Shown: piece by piece, positions 1 to 6,993 of the stretch
Layout of the letters: every line of letters begins with the position of its first letter
Numbering within the stretch: the first letter of the stretch is position 1
From: Nitrosospira sp. Nsp11
GTDB lineage: Bacteria; Pseudomonadota; Gammaproteobacteria; Burkholderiales; Nitrosomonadaceae
NCBI RefSeq assembly: GCF_900142705.1
Contig: NZ_FRBV01000015.1
Coordinates: forward strand, 1-64,000
Direction of reading: 5' to 3'
DNA length: 64,000 nt
Program-made: the position numbers and the translations under genes
Notes under the pieces: model-generated
Told to the model about the DNA's origin: nothing
What the model saw: the letters and a program-made list of their open reading frames with translations, nothing else
The model's database searches: none

Positions 1-260
1 TCGGCCACCAGCAGATTCAGAGCGGCCAGCCGCCTCCCGCCGGCGACAACCTCAAATTTTCCGGTTTTCTTGTTTTTCTTCTTTTGCTCGGTGACGACCA
101 GATTTTGTATCAGCCCTTGGGATGCTATCAAAGCGGCCAGTTCCGCTATGCCGCTGCCCTCTTTCTTGCGCACGTTCAGGGGCGATTTAACAAGATTCTT
201 GATGGCGATGCGCTGAATGTTGCTGGTTTCAATGTCTTGGATGGCGTCGGTGTTTTCCAT
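1..260 (-). CDS. ParB-type partition protein, N-terminal part (cut by window edge)
   Basis: The first 86 codons of a leftward gene whose 3' part lies outside the window. The translation carries the start of a ParB/RepB/Spo0J nuclease-like domain: SPLNVRKKEG, then IAELAALIASQGLIQNLVV, then FEVVAGGRRLAAL, which corresponds to the ParB GERR-type box. The ATG at 260 is preceded by an AGGAAA ribosome site. Such proteins bind centromere-like sites or act as ParB-domain accessory proteins on plasmids. No ParA gene lies directly beside it here; the nearest are at 7.3 and 16.6 kb. It could equally be one of the long ParB-domain plasmid proteins of unknown job, since the C-terminal half cannot be seen. 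Confidence 0.8.
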   Translation of the reverse strand, partial: MENTDAIQDIETSNIQRIAIKNLVKSPLNVRKKEGSGIAELAALIASQGLIQNLVVTEQKKKNKKTGKFEVVAGGRRLAALNLLVA

Positions 261-330
261 GATGATTTTTTCCTATGGTAATAGTGAATGGTAAAGGGAA
301 AGAGCCGGTGCGGGCGCACCGGCATGGGTT

Positions 331-633
331 CTAGTATTCGTTGGGCAAAAGGAAGGTGGTCACGTTGCGATCCCATTCCGTGATGATCCAGAAGGTGTTG
401 TCGCCAAAACCTTCACACGGCTTGGTTTCGTCAATCGGATAAGCGGACATAAGGCGGCCCCCTGTGCGTACACCTGCGTTATTGGTTTCGGCATCTTCCT
501 CGCATACCACGCCCCAATCGCCTCGCGTGTGACGCCCTAAGCACAGCATCAAGCGTGAAATGCCCACGGCAGCAAGCGCGCCCGGAGTGGCAACAACCCG
601 CCCAAATGGAAATAGTGACTGTAAAAAACACAT
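331..633 (-). CDS. Conserved small plasmid protein of unknown function (100 aa)
   Basis: The start is placed at the ATG at 633 because GGGAG sits just upstream of it; a longer reading to 789 would add a low-complexity Pro/Arg stretch that does not look like protein. The protein begins MCFLQSLFPFGRVVATPGAL, has a central RHTRGDWG-type block and ends WDRNVTTFLLPNEY. From memory, this pattern (GRVVATPGALAA...RGDWG...ITEADRS.TT.LLPEEY) marks a plasmid family often mislabelled as a type I restriction subunit. No catalytic motif is visible. It sits 70 bp downstream in sequence from the ParB fragment and reads the same way, so the two may share a transcript. Confidence 0.65.
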   Translation of the reverse strand: MCFLQSLFPFGRVVATPGALAAVGISRLMLCLGRHTRGDWGVVCEEDAETNNAGVRTGGRLMSAYPIDETKPCEGFGDNTFWIITEWDRNVTTFLLPNEY

Positions 634-1026
634 GGCAATCTCCCTAAAAATTGAGGTTAAGAAAGAGAAGCTAAAAACTGATCCTCTCGCTCGGACTCTC
701 CTCGGGCCGCCCTGGGGCGGCGGTGGTGGGGATAGCCCTGCCCTCACGGGCAAGGGTTGGGAATGGGTGGGGTTGGAAGGCAGACACATGCAAAGCCGAT
801 GATCTGGCCCCGCATGAAACGTTTATCCCCCCACAAGTCCCCCTCGCAGAGATTGGGGGGCGCTTTGTGGGGGGATTCTTGCGGGGTGAGTTTTCGGCTT
901 GTGCCGTCAGGGATTCGGGTTCAAGCGCGTTGCGGCCGCAAGAATTTGCGGATCACAGGGCATGACAGGCAAAGCGAACCCGCCAGCGGCTGGCGTGGCC
1001 TGTGACAGCGATAAGCGGAAGAAACA

Positions 1027-1050
1027 AGATATTCGCGGGCGCGAATATCT
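1027..1050. repeat. Perfect inverted repeat, 10-bp arms
   Basis: AGATATTCGC and GCGAATATCT are exact complements separated by GGGC. There is no T-run after it on either strand, so an intrinsic terminator is less likely than a protein-binding site or RNA hairpin. It lies about 250 bp from the end of kfrA and 390 bp upstream of the gene starting at 633. It may serve KfrA or the ParB-type protein. Confidence 0.6.
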
Positions 1051-1159
1051 ATCCTGCTCTCGGGGTGGATCTGTTCATTGATCTATTTTCGCATATGCAA
1101 AAACATGCTCTGAATCGGCCTGGTCTGAATTGACGAGGCCGCTACCCAGCTATTGCAAC

Positions 1160-1237
1160 GGGATCGTGACCGAATGGCTGGGACTACAGGCCCGGGGTGC
1201 GCAGCATGTAGAGCCCACCCCCGCTGACAGCGTGAGC
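1160..1237. repeat. Structured direct repeat, copy 1 (about 78 bp)
   Basis: Closely matches 3508-3586 in the same orientation, with about ten differences. Three small hairpins can be drawn: CTGGG/CCCGG around 1178-1195, GTGC/GCAT, and GCTGAC/GTGAGC near the right end. Several differences between the copies keep pairing possible (C-G against T-G wobble). The copies bracket kfrA and the methylase-like gene. Function unknown. Confidence 0.7.
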
Positions 1238-1299
1238 GGGTTGCTCTGAATCCCGGTAGTCAGTCGAGATGATTTTCTGGCCGTCGTTATTGATCGTTA

Positions 1300-2244
1300 T
1301 CATTTCTTTTTTTCTCCTGTGCTAGTTCCCTCGCCTCCGGGTTCGCGTCGTCCGGACAAGTCGCGGATAGTTGCCTGCTGTTCGGCAACCTGGGCGCGCA
1401 ACGCGTCTGCGGTACCGCTGGCCTTACCTAATTTTTCGCTCAACGTGCGAGCCTCTTTCCGTGTCTCGGATAACTCGGCCGCTATTGCCTGTTTATTAGT
1501 TGTCAATTTATTGACAATCTCGCCGCTGCGTTTTTTCAGTTCCGCCAGGGCTTCAATCAGCCCTGCGGTCTCGGCTCTCGCCTTGGCTGCTTCCTCGATC
1601 TTTGCGCGTTCGCGTGTGCTGATTTCCTCGATTTTGATCTGCGCTTGGCTGAGTTGACCGCGAACATGGTCAATTTCGACCGCGTACCGCTTGCGTTCAG
1701 CCTCGGCTTCGCGCCGGGCTGCCGACAAATCACCTTTCAACCCCTCGATCTGATTGCGCATCTGGTCCACGGTAGCCGCAAGCCCGGCCTGGCGAGCGGC
1801 GGCATCTGACATGGCTTGATGTGAAGTTTCACGCTCGCCCGCCAATATGGTTTCCAGCGCTTCCAGGCGGTCGGCGTCAGCCTGTTGCTCGTTTTCAAGT
1901 TGACCAATCGCAGCAACCGCTTCCTCCAGGCGGCGATTCGCCGCCTTAATTTCTGCCTCTGCCTTCTCACGGATCGCAGCGATTTCCTTACCGGCTTCGG
2001 TAGCTGCAGCTTGCCAAGACTGATCGAAAGCAAGCTTGACAGCATCCGGCATCGGAATGCTGACCGGCGCGGGCAGCGTCTTGCGCGTCTCTTCCCAAAC
2101 TTCAAGATGTCGGTAAATCGTGGTCAAGCTACCGCCGCCCAGCGCTTCGCGCAAGGCTGTCGGCGTGACTTCTTTTCTGGATGCGGCCAGCTGGTCGGCT
2201 GCCTCGAAAATCTGCTCTTGCGTGTGAAGCGCTTTGCGTCCCAT
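1300..2244 (-). CDS. kfrA: KfrA-like plasmid DNA-binding protein with long coiled coil
   Basis: 314 residues. The N-terminus (about 5-60) is a helix-turn-helix domain of the plasmid KfrA family, with LTTIYRHLEVWEE at its end. Residues about 75-290 are almost entirely Ala/Glu/Arg/Lys-rich heptad sequence predicted to form a long coiled coil. The tail is basic (TGEKKK). In IncP-1 plasmids KfrA binds an operator upstream of its own gene and helps organise the plasmid for stable inheritance. A perfect 13-bp inverted repeat lies 11-55 bp upstream of this start, which fits autoregulation. The neighbouring KfrB-domain gene is far away (14.8 kb), so the usual kfrA-B-C order is broken. Confidence 0.9.
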   Translation of the reverse strand: MGRKALHTQEQIFEAADQLAASRKEVTPTALREALGGGSLTTIYRHLEVWEETRKTLPAPVSIPMPDAVKLAFDQSWQAAATEAGKEIAAIREKAEAEIKAANRRLEEAVAAIGQLENEQQADADRLEALETILAGERETSHQAMSDAAARQAGLAATVDQMRNQIEGLKGDLSAARREAEAERKRYAVEIDHVRGQLSQAQIKIEEISTRERAKIEEAAKARAETAGLIEALAELKKRSGEIVNKLTTNKQAIAAELSETRKEARTLSEKLGKASGTADALRAQVAEQQATIRDLSGRREPGGEGTSTGEKKK

Positions 2245-2254
2245 ATTCTCCCCT

Positions 2255-2299
2255 ATTTGATAAAATATTACTTTATTACGTTATCTTATTTTATCAAAT
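2255..2299. promoter_or_regulatory. Candidate KfrA operator: 13-bp perfect inverted repeat
   Basis: ATTTGATAAAATA (2255-2267) is the exact complement of TATTTTATCAAAT (2287-2299), with 19 bp between. It lies immediately upstream of kfrA (start 2244) and just beyond the end of the upstream gene (2308). The placement and symmetry fit an autoregulatory operator overlapping the kfrA promoter. Confidence 0.65.
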
Positions 2300-2307
2300 G
2301 GTTTGCC

Positions 2308-3114
2308 TCAAAACAAGGTTAATTGTTGGTTGTTTTGTTTCGCCGCCACCAGCTCGCGCACCTGTTGGGAAACAACATCAGGCATAGCCAGCACGGCATC
2401 CGTTTTTTCTTCCTGCTCCTGCCTGGCGCTTTCGTCCCGCTTGAGTTTGGTATTCCAGAAACCAAGCACATGCGCGGGAGTCAGCCAATATCCCCAATGT
2501 TCACTGCTCAAGGCATTGCCGTGGATGATGATCGCCGGAATGTGCAACAACGTTAATTGGATATAGGCCATGTGCACGGCGGTCGCATCGATGTCGATGC
2601 AAGTTGCGTGCATTGCCTGTTGATAGTTGATCTCTTCATCCGCAAGGGCGTGCGCGGTAGCAATCACCATGCCACCAGCACCGACAGTCGGTTCCATCAC
2701 GCGCACGAATCCCCGCTCTTTGCAGATCCGGCTAGCGTCGCTGCATCCTATTTTCGCCATCAGCAAAGATATGGGATAAGGCGTGAAAAACTGCCCTGCC
2801 CTGCTGTTTCCAAGTTCCATTGCCATGAACAATTCTCCCAGGCAATCGCTCATGCTTTCCAGCGATAACGTCAGGCAAGCCAGCATTTGGGGGAAGCGCG
2901 CAACCTCATCCGCCTTATAGCCTTTCACGATCTGCAAATAGCGTGCTTCCCGTACCTCGTACTGTGCCCGGTCAACGGCATTGCTGAATGACAGCGCCGC
3001 CAGTTCGCAGAAATCCTTGAAAACCGTATATGTGTGACGGCTGTGGCTATTTTCCTCAACCAGCCTCGCAAACTCCTTTTGGTGCTTGTTCAATCCAGCA
3101 TAATTCGTTGCCAT
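2308..3114 (-). CDS. N6-adenine DNA methylase-like protein lacking a visible catalytic NPPY motif
   Basis: 268 residues. It contains AGQFFTPYPISLLMAKI, the entry sequence of type I-like N6 methylases, followed by the SAM-binding motif EPTVGAGGM and then CIDIDATAVHMAYIQL. The stretch where the catalytic (N/D)PP(Y/F) motif should follow reads HGNALSSEHWGYWLTPAHVL, with no such motif. This family recurs on conjugative plasmids beside kfrA- and ardB-like genes and may act in anti-restriction or as a non-catalytic SAM binder; that role is inference. The gene reads toward kfrA with 63 bp between them, filled by the candidate operator. Confidence 0.75.
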   Translation of the reverse strand: MATNYAGLNKHQKEFARLVEENSHSRHTYTVFKDFCELAALSFSNAVDRAQYEVREARYLQIVKGYKADEVARFPQMLACLTLSLESMSDCLGELFMAMELGNSRAGQFFTPYPISLLMAKIGCSDASRICKERGFVRVMEPTVGAGGMVIATAHALADEEINYQQAMHATCIDIDATAVHMAYIQLTLLHIPAIIIHGNALSSEHWGYWLTPAHVLGFWNTKLKRDESARQEQEEKTDAVLAMPDVVSQQVRELVAAKQNNQQLTLF

Positions 3115-3507
3115 TGATTCTTTCCCCTTCCCATCATCGTTTTGTTAGGGGTGAGCCAGGTCTTGAACTGGTTTGCTCGAACAGACCCGGCCAACCTGCT
3201 TACTGCTGTAAAACATCGCTTCGCTGAGGGTTTCGCCGTTGAAGCACGATGGGAAGGCAAGACGAATGAGTGAGATGGCAAGGGCTGGAATGAACGAAGT
3301 GAAGGGAAGGCGAAGCACACCCTTGCCATGGAACGCGGCTTGGCTAGGGTTTTAGTGCTTGGTGAACCCCTGGGCGAAGCGATTGCAGGTGATGAGCGGA
3401 CGAATGAGTGAGAGCGAATGAAGCGGAGCGCGAAGCGCCTGCGTGGGGGGTTTTTATTACCGGCGTGGCCCGGAACGGGCGACGCTGCTAGATAGGAATT
3501 TGCAAAA
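3115..3507. other. Non-coding stretch with two related hairpin-like blocks
   Basis: No gene seen. GACGAATGAGTGAG occurs exactly at 3261-3274 and again at 3399-3412. Each copy sits inside a longer block that can fold: GGCAAGGG (about 3277) with CCCTTGCC (about 3320), and GCAGG (about 3384) with CCTGC (about 3438). The second block is followed by GGGGGGTTTTT near 3445, which could end transcription rightward. The blocks may be structured RNA or recombination remnants. Confidence 0.45.
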
Positions 3508-3586
3508 GGGATCGTTACCGAATGGCCGGGACCAAAGGCCCGGCGTGCGTAGCACGTAGAGCCCGACCCGCTGACAGTATGTGAGC
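3508..3586. repeat. Structured direct repeat, copy 2 (about 79 bp)
   Basis: Partner of 1160-1237. In this copy the hairpins are better paired: GCCGGG/CCCGGC, GTGC/GCAC and GCTgACA/TGTgAGC. Conservation of the folds despite base changes suggests the structure matters, as in an RNA element, a replication or transfer control site, or a recombination site. Confidence 0.7.
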
Positions 3587-4098
3587 AGGATTTGCCTACC
3601 CCAGGTTAAAAACAACAAAATGATTGTTAAAATCAGAATATGCGGTAGGTTTCTCCTCTTAAAACCTCACTCTTGCACAATAAATCGTGAACCCAAACCT
3701 TAAACCCATAATTGGACTAGGATAAGTTATTGAACGGAACTGCTATTATCCATATGTCATATATTACAGAATAGTGCTAATCAAGGTTAGAGTACATTTG
3801 GTAATATTTGTTATTATTAATTATGAATCAGATTGTTACAGAGATAATGAGCTCTAAAACCCCACTTCAGCATAAGAAAGCGTCAAACATTAAAACTCTA
3901 TTGTCATAAATAGACAGGAGAAAAACCTACATCATGCGGATTGGTAGTGAACGGGTTATCGTGAACCACAATATATAGTTTCGAACTGGTTTAGAATAGA
4001 AGAACGTCGAAGTTGACGGAATCATCTAAATAGCTGAATTGAATTAAACACAGGAGTAACCGAACGGACGGACGAGGAAGTTATCATGTCCGGAAGCA

Positions 4099-4130
4099 AA
4101 ATGCCCCACTACGCTAATAGCGGGGCATTT
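4099..4130 (+). terminator. Hairpin, possible terminator
   Basis: AAATGCCCC (4099-4107) pairs exactly with GGGGCATTT (4122-4130) around a 14-base loop. The A-rich side on the left and the T-run inside the right arm allow it to work weakly in either direction. Confidence 0.4.
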
Positions 4131-4211
4131 GGAGTAAGGGGTAGGGAAGGTGTAGAAGACCTTTTCCTACATTTGACTAACAAACAACACACTTGGGTAA
4201 GTGGAGGTTAT

Positions 4212-4239
4212 TTGCGGGGTAAGTCCAGACCCCTATAAT
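4212..4239 (+). promoter_or_regulatory. Possible promoter of the hydrophobic micro-ORF
   Basis: A perfect TATAAT lies at 4234-4239 and TTGCGG at 4212-4217, with 16 bp between. Transcription would start near 4246 and give a leader of about 85 bases. That leader contains a small hairpin, AATGGA (4262-4267) with TCCATT (4274-4279). Confidence 0.4.
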
Positions 4240-4329
4240 CCTGCATAGGGACAATAATGTCAATGGAGTGATATCCATTATCTAAGAATAACAACATTTG
4301 CCTGGTGTGTTCTCAATAAGGAGAACCGT

Positions 4330-4401
4330 ATGTTTGTTTACATACCGGAAATCTTATTAGTGCACCTAATCATATTGATATGGTTTCTAATTAAGATTTA
4401 A
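4330..4401 (+). CDS. 23-residue hydrophobic peptide, candidate type I toxin
   Basis: The ATG at 4330 follows AAGGAG (4318-4323) at six-base spacing, one of the best ribosome sites in this region. The product starts MFVYIPEILLVHLIILIWF and ends with one Lys and an Ile, so it is a single membrane-spanning helix. The stop overlaps the first bases of a perfect 40-bp palindrome that can terminate the transcript. A short hydrophobic ORF with a structured leader and strong terminator is the usual shape of type I toxins (Ibs, Ldr or TisB-like). The antisense RNA is not identified. It could also be a chance ORF, but the ribosome site, promoter and terminator are all correctly placed. Confidence 0.5.
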   Translation: MFVYIPEILLVHLIILIWFLIKI

Positions 4402-4931
4402 ACAAACGGGGAATGAGGGTACCCTCATTCCCCGTTTGTTCTCGATCGAAAAAGCCGCTGAATGCTGGTGGGTCCAGTTTGAAATGCAGGCCGTTACAGT
4501 TATAGATTTCTTCCTGACATATCACGCTCAGGAGGGCACCACGTACGGTCAACGCATCGGCTACATCCACGTCAGCAGCTTCGGAAAACCTTAACGTACG
4601 ATTTTTCGGAATTCTGTGTACTCACCAAAAGCAGCTTGACGGCCGCCACGAAATCTACGCCGAACAAGTGCATTACGAGGTCGATTCCACCACCTCCACC
4701 CTTACCTGCACGAACGTCATACCACTTGAGATCCGTGACCAGAACTTCCCAAGCGAAACCCGAGGGAGATGACAAAAACAGACGCATCGTCTTCCGATCC
4801 TTCTCTGGAACAAAATCTAGGTCACGACGATAAAACAGCTTGCCATCATCACGCAGCTTATCAAGTACCAGCAATAGGGGCATAGCTCGAACCCTAGCGA
4901 GCATTTCATTGTCGAAAGATTTTCGAATCAT
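4391..4931 (-). pseudogene. Frameshifted zinc-finger/TOPRIM primase-like gene remnant
   Basis: The first 100 or so codons from the ATG at 4931 read MLARVRAMPLLLVLDKL, then WYDVRAGKGGGGGIDLVMHL and FGVDFVAAVKLLL. This resembles the N-terminal CHC2-like domain of plasmid TOPRIM/primase proteins, though the zinc cysteines are absent. That frame stops at 4572. The next frame is open from about 4620 down to a stop at 4391 and looks like protein (RTLRFSEAADVDVADALTVR), so one base was probably lost or gained near 4615-4620. The last residues are encoded inside the palindrome and may not belong to the original protein. An intact 119-residue truncated gene (4572-4931) is the alternative. Confidence 0.5.
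4401..4440. terminator. Perfect 40-bp palindrome, likely bidirectional terminator
   Basis: Bases 4401-4420 are the exact complement of 4421-4440, centred on GGTACC. The strong GGGGAATGAGGG stem is flanked by AAACAAA on the left and GTTTGTT on the right, so each strand has a U-rich end. It separates the rightward micro-ORF from the leftward frameshifted gene, as expected for a shared terminator. Its perfect symmetry without a loop is unusual. Confidence 0.6.
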
Positions 4932-5006
4932 TGTTCATATCCTCCATACGTAACGCAACAAAACTGACACTTTTAAGCGCGATAGACACTAATTAGTCGC
5001 TGCGCT

Positions 5007-5042
5007 CCGGGCTACTCGCGTTTAAAAAACGCCGGGCTACTC
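5007..5042. repeat. Direct repeats and hairpin downstream of rep, candidate replication origin
   Basis: CCGGGCTACTC occurs at 5007-5017 and 5032-5042. Between the copies GCGTTT-AAA-AAACGC forms a hairpin (5018-5032). ColE2-type plasmids place their small origin, with two direct repeats, just downstream of rep, and this element lies 19 bp past the rep stop. The hairpin may also terminate the rep transcript. Confidence 0.45.
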
Positions 5043-5060
5043 AGACCCAAAACCGAGCGC

Positions 5061-6296
5061 TCACCCATCGAGCACAGGCAATATTCTCAGTCCGCCAGGG
5101 AATAAGTCCGAGCACAGCGAAGTCGCCTCCGCTTCACCCCTCTCCCGGGACGCCGCAGTTACCTGATTTACACCATATTTAACATTGCCGGCTTTGGCAG
5201 AAGACCCCCCCAGGACTACGACAGCGGCCGGCTTGATCACATCATTGAGTACATGTTTGTAGGCGGCCACTGTTTGTCTTGTGAGGCCCGCCACACGGCC
5301 GATAGCAGCTTGCGTGAGGGCTTCGCCCTTCTGCTGTAGGAGGTGATATGCGGCGCGTACCCTAGACTCGGTTGCCTTGTTGCGCACATCGTGCGTGCGT
5401 GCCGCGGCAAGGCGTTGTCGCTCCTGTAGCGGCAACGCCTTGTCAAGCGCCATCACGCCACGGTGGCACCGGCCACAGCCCGTATAGCGATTCCACGTCC
5501 ACCTGGCAACCGACTTCACGGTTGCGTTGATCGACGATTGAGCAAGGTTTTCCATGAAGCCTAGCTTGTGAAAGCTATTGCTGTTGTGGGCGTAGGCTTC
5601 CAGCAGGCGGGTGAAGGTCGAGAACGAGCCGCGCTCGCGCTCGCGGCTCACAATTGAATAGGCGTAGTACCGTAGATGCTCAAACAGGATGCAGTGTCGG
5701 GAATGGCTCACTTCCTCGAGCTGCGGTCCCCTGCCCCAAGGGCTGGCCACGGCCAGATCCACGTAGTCGGCCAGCTTTCCAAGCTCATAGACGTGGCTAT
5801 GCAGTTCATGTGTGAGCCACCATGGATGGCCAGGTGTCTTGGCTACTGGGCCGCTGTGGAAGTCGGTGTCGGCATCGAGCCGGGCAGCGAAAGCCTCATA
5901 GACGGCTTTCATGAATGCAATGGGCTTGCTACGGGCGTTTTCGGTGGTGCAGACCGGAGAGATGGCGTAATACAGGTGGCTGTGGCCTGAAGTGCGGTTG
6001 CGCACGATCAGGTTGGGAGCAGGAAGGCCAGCATCTTCCCAAATCATTGCCCTGTTGTGGTCAAGGTCGAAGATCAACCAGCTCACGAAACCGGGCCGAT
6101 TGACCTGCATGTAGGGATAACGAATGGCGTACTCGCGCGGCCGGACACGCGTGGCCGTCTTGTCGTCGGAGCAACGCGGCAGGTAAGGCGCTTCTGTCAG
6201 CACGCGATTGAGCGCGGTGCCGGACTGGAAGAAACGATCCTCTTGCTTTCCGTCTACTTGTGTCGTACCTGCCATAGTCCCCTTACCGCTCGCCAT
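5061..6296 (-). CDS. repA: ColE2-type plasmid replication initiator (Replicase family, primase C-terminal domain)
   Basis: Up to 411 residues. The N-terminal half is a Replicase-family (archaeo-eukaryotic primase-like) domain, with the motif WLIFDLDHNRA near 90 carrying the catalytic DLD acids and NRTSGHSHLYYA following. The middle has the PriCT-type region, and near residue 330 TQAAIGRVAGLTRQTVAAY is a helix-turn-helix for origin binding. In ColE2 plasmids Rep binds the origin and makes the primer itself. The ATG at 6296 has no ribosome site; the ATG at 6275 follows AAGGGG and may be the true start (404 residues). The structured leader upstream suggests antisense-RNA control, as in that family. 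No TrfA gene is seen, so this is probably the working initiator. Confidence 0.85.
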   Translation of the reverse strand: MASGKGTMAGTTQVDGKQEDRFFQSGTALNRVLTEAPYLPRCSDDKTATRVRPREYAIRYPYMQVNRPGFVSWLIFDLDHNRAMIWEDAGLPAPNLIVRNRTSGHSHLYYAISPVCTTENARSKPIAFMKAVYEAFAARLDADTDFHSGPVAKTPGHPWWLTHELHSHVYELGKLADYVDLAVASPWGRGPQLEEVSHSRHCILFEHLRYYAYSIVSRERERGSFSTFTRLLEAYAHNSNSFHKLGFMENLAQSSINATVKSVARWTWNRYTGCGRCHRGVMALDKALPLQERQRLAAARTHDVRNKATESRVRAAYHLLQQKGEALTQAAIGRVAGLTRQTVAAYKHVLNDVIKPAAVVVLGGSSAKAGNVKYGVNQVTAASRERGEAEATSLCSDLFPGGLRILPVLDG

Positions 6297-6372
6297 TTAA
6301 AAGACGTGCGCGCACTTGCGTGCAGGGTTTAAGACAAGTACAATAAAAGCACGAACGCTTTATATTGTGTTA

Positions 6373-6405
6373 CACAAAGTTTTGTCGGCTAAACAAACCT
6401 TTGTG
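6373..6405 (-). promoter_or_regulatory. Stem-loop in the rep leader, possible antisense-RNA target
   Basis: CACAAAG (6373-6379) pairs with CTTTGTG (6399-6405), and inside it TTTGT pairs with ACAAA. On the rep-sense strand the loop reads TTAGCCG, which contains a YUNR-type U-turn (UUAG), a usual feature of antisense recognition loops. It lies about 75-110 bases upstream of the rep start. Confidence 0.4.
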
Positions 6406-6435
6406 CTTGTCTGGACACCCTGCCCAGTTTTTCTT

Positions 6436-6463
6436 CAAAGCCCGCCCGCCAAGGCGGGCTTTG
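6436..6463. terminator. Strong hairpin upstream of rep
   Basis: CAAAGCCCGCC (6436-6446) pairs exactly with GGCGGGCTTTG (6453-6463) around six bases. It lies between the parC stop (6520) and the rep leader and probably ends the leftward par transcript before rep. Confidence 0.65.
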
Positions 6464-6519
6464 TCGTTATTGATCGTCCGTAATTTCTCGCTGTCTGTCA
6501 GCCCCCTCCTTTTTTATCT

Positions 6520-6834
6520 TCACACTTCCGATTCGGCTTCTGCAGCCGGTGAGCTTTTGTAGCCTCGTACTGCCGTCTTGGGTACCCAATGCGCGATATC
6601 TACCTCAAATCGCATGATTCCGTAGCTTTGCAGGGCACTTGCAGCGCCATCAAGGCTTTGGAAGTACCTAACACCGCCACGGGCAGCGCCCAGGATGCGC
6701 TCATTCATCCCGACACGTACGACGGTCACCAAGCCTTTGTCACCGGATTCCACACGGGCAGATGTAACCAGTCCTGCCGCGATAAGTTCTTTAAAAACTT
6801 TTGGCGTGACCACATGAGCAGTCGTTGTTAACAT
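6520..6834 (-). CDS. ParC-family partition-associated protein
   Basis: 104 residues, last gene of the leftward parA-RHH-parC group. The pattern VTPKVFKELIAAGLVTSARV, VVRVGMNERILGAARGGVRYFQSLDGAASAL and YGIMRFEVD matches, from memory, the small ParC family found beside ParA on broad-host plasmids; its biochemical role is poorly known. The C-terminus is a charged tail. The 153-bp gap to the upstream RHH gene holds one of the AT palindromes, so parC may have its own promoter or be controlled by the partition complex. Confidence 0.7.
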   Translation of the reverse strand: MLTTTAHVVTPKVFKELIAAGLVTSARVESGDKGLVTVVRVGMNERILGAARGGVRYFQSLDGAASALQSYGIMRFEVDIAHWVPKTAVRGYKSSPAAEAESEV

Positions 6835-6953
6835 CGCTTTTTATACCTTATTTTGTGGCCTATCGCAACAATATCATAATTAGTTGCGACCGTTTCTATA
6901 TCTCGCAGTCATTTAAATTAAAAAAACCCATCCATATTTGGATATCGGTATAT

Positions 6954-6993
6954 ATATAGATAGGTATATATGTATATATATACCTATCTATAT
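6954..6993. repeat. AT palindrome 1 (18-bp perfect arms), candidate parS/operator
   Basis: Bases 6954-6971 and 6976-6993 are exact complements with a 4-base spacer, built on the half-site AGGTATATAT. It overlaps the last codons of the RHH gene and precedes parC. It shares the GGTATATAT/ATATATACC core with the two palindromes near 8.0 kb, which bracket the same operon. Confidence 0.65.

Larger units (their letters stand above)
634..1299. other. Non-coding stretch between the small plasmid gene and kfrA
   Basis: No convincing gene is seen in these 666 bases. GC-rich tracts lie near 700-760. The stretch holds the perfect hairpin at 1027-1050 and the first copy of the structured repeat at 1160-1237, listed separately. 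It probably contains promoters for the leftward genes below 633 and the terminator region of kfrA. Confidence 0.5.
3587..4329. other. Long AT-rich stretch without a confident gene
   Basis: Base composition is clearly more AT-rich than the flanking plasmid genes. Only very short ORFs occur. One at 4086-4238 (50 codons) has GAGGAAG at 4073-4079 before its ATG, but it runs straight through the hairpin at 4099-4130 and its product looks like no known protein. The end of the stretch carries the likely promoter and leader of the micro-ORF at 4330. It may be an insertion or a remnant of another replicon. Confidence 0.45.

Noticed and set aside
4086-4238. A 50-codon ORF with a fair GAGGAAG site
   Set aside because: It reads through a strong hairpin, its product is unlike known proteins, and its end overlaps the likely promoter of the micro-ORF. 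Too uncertain to list as a gene.
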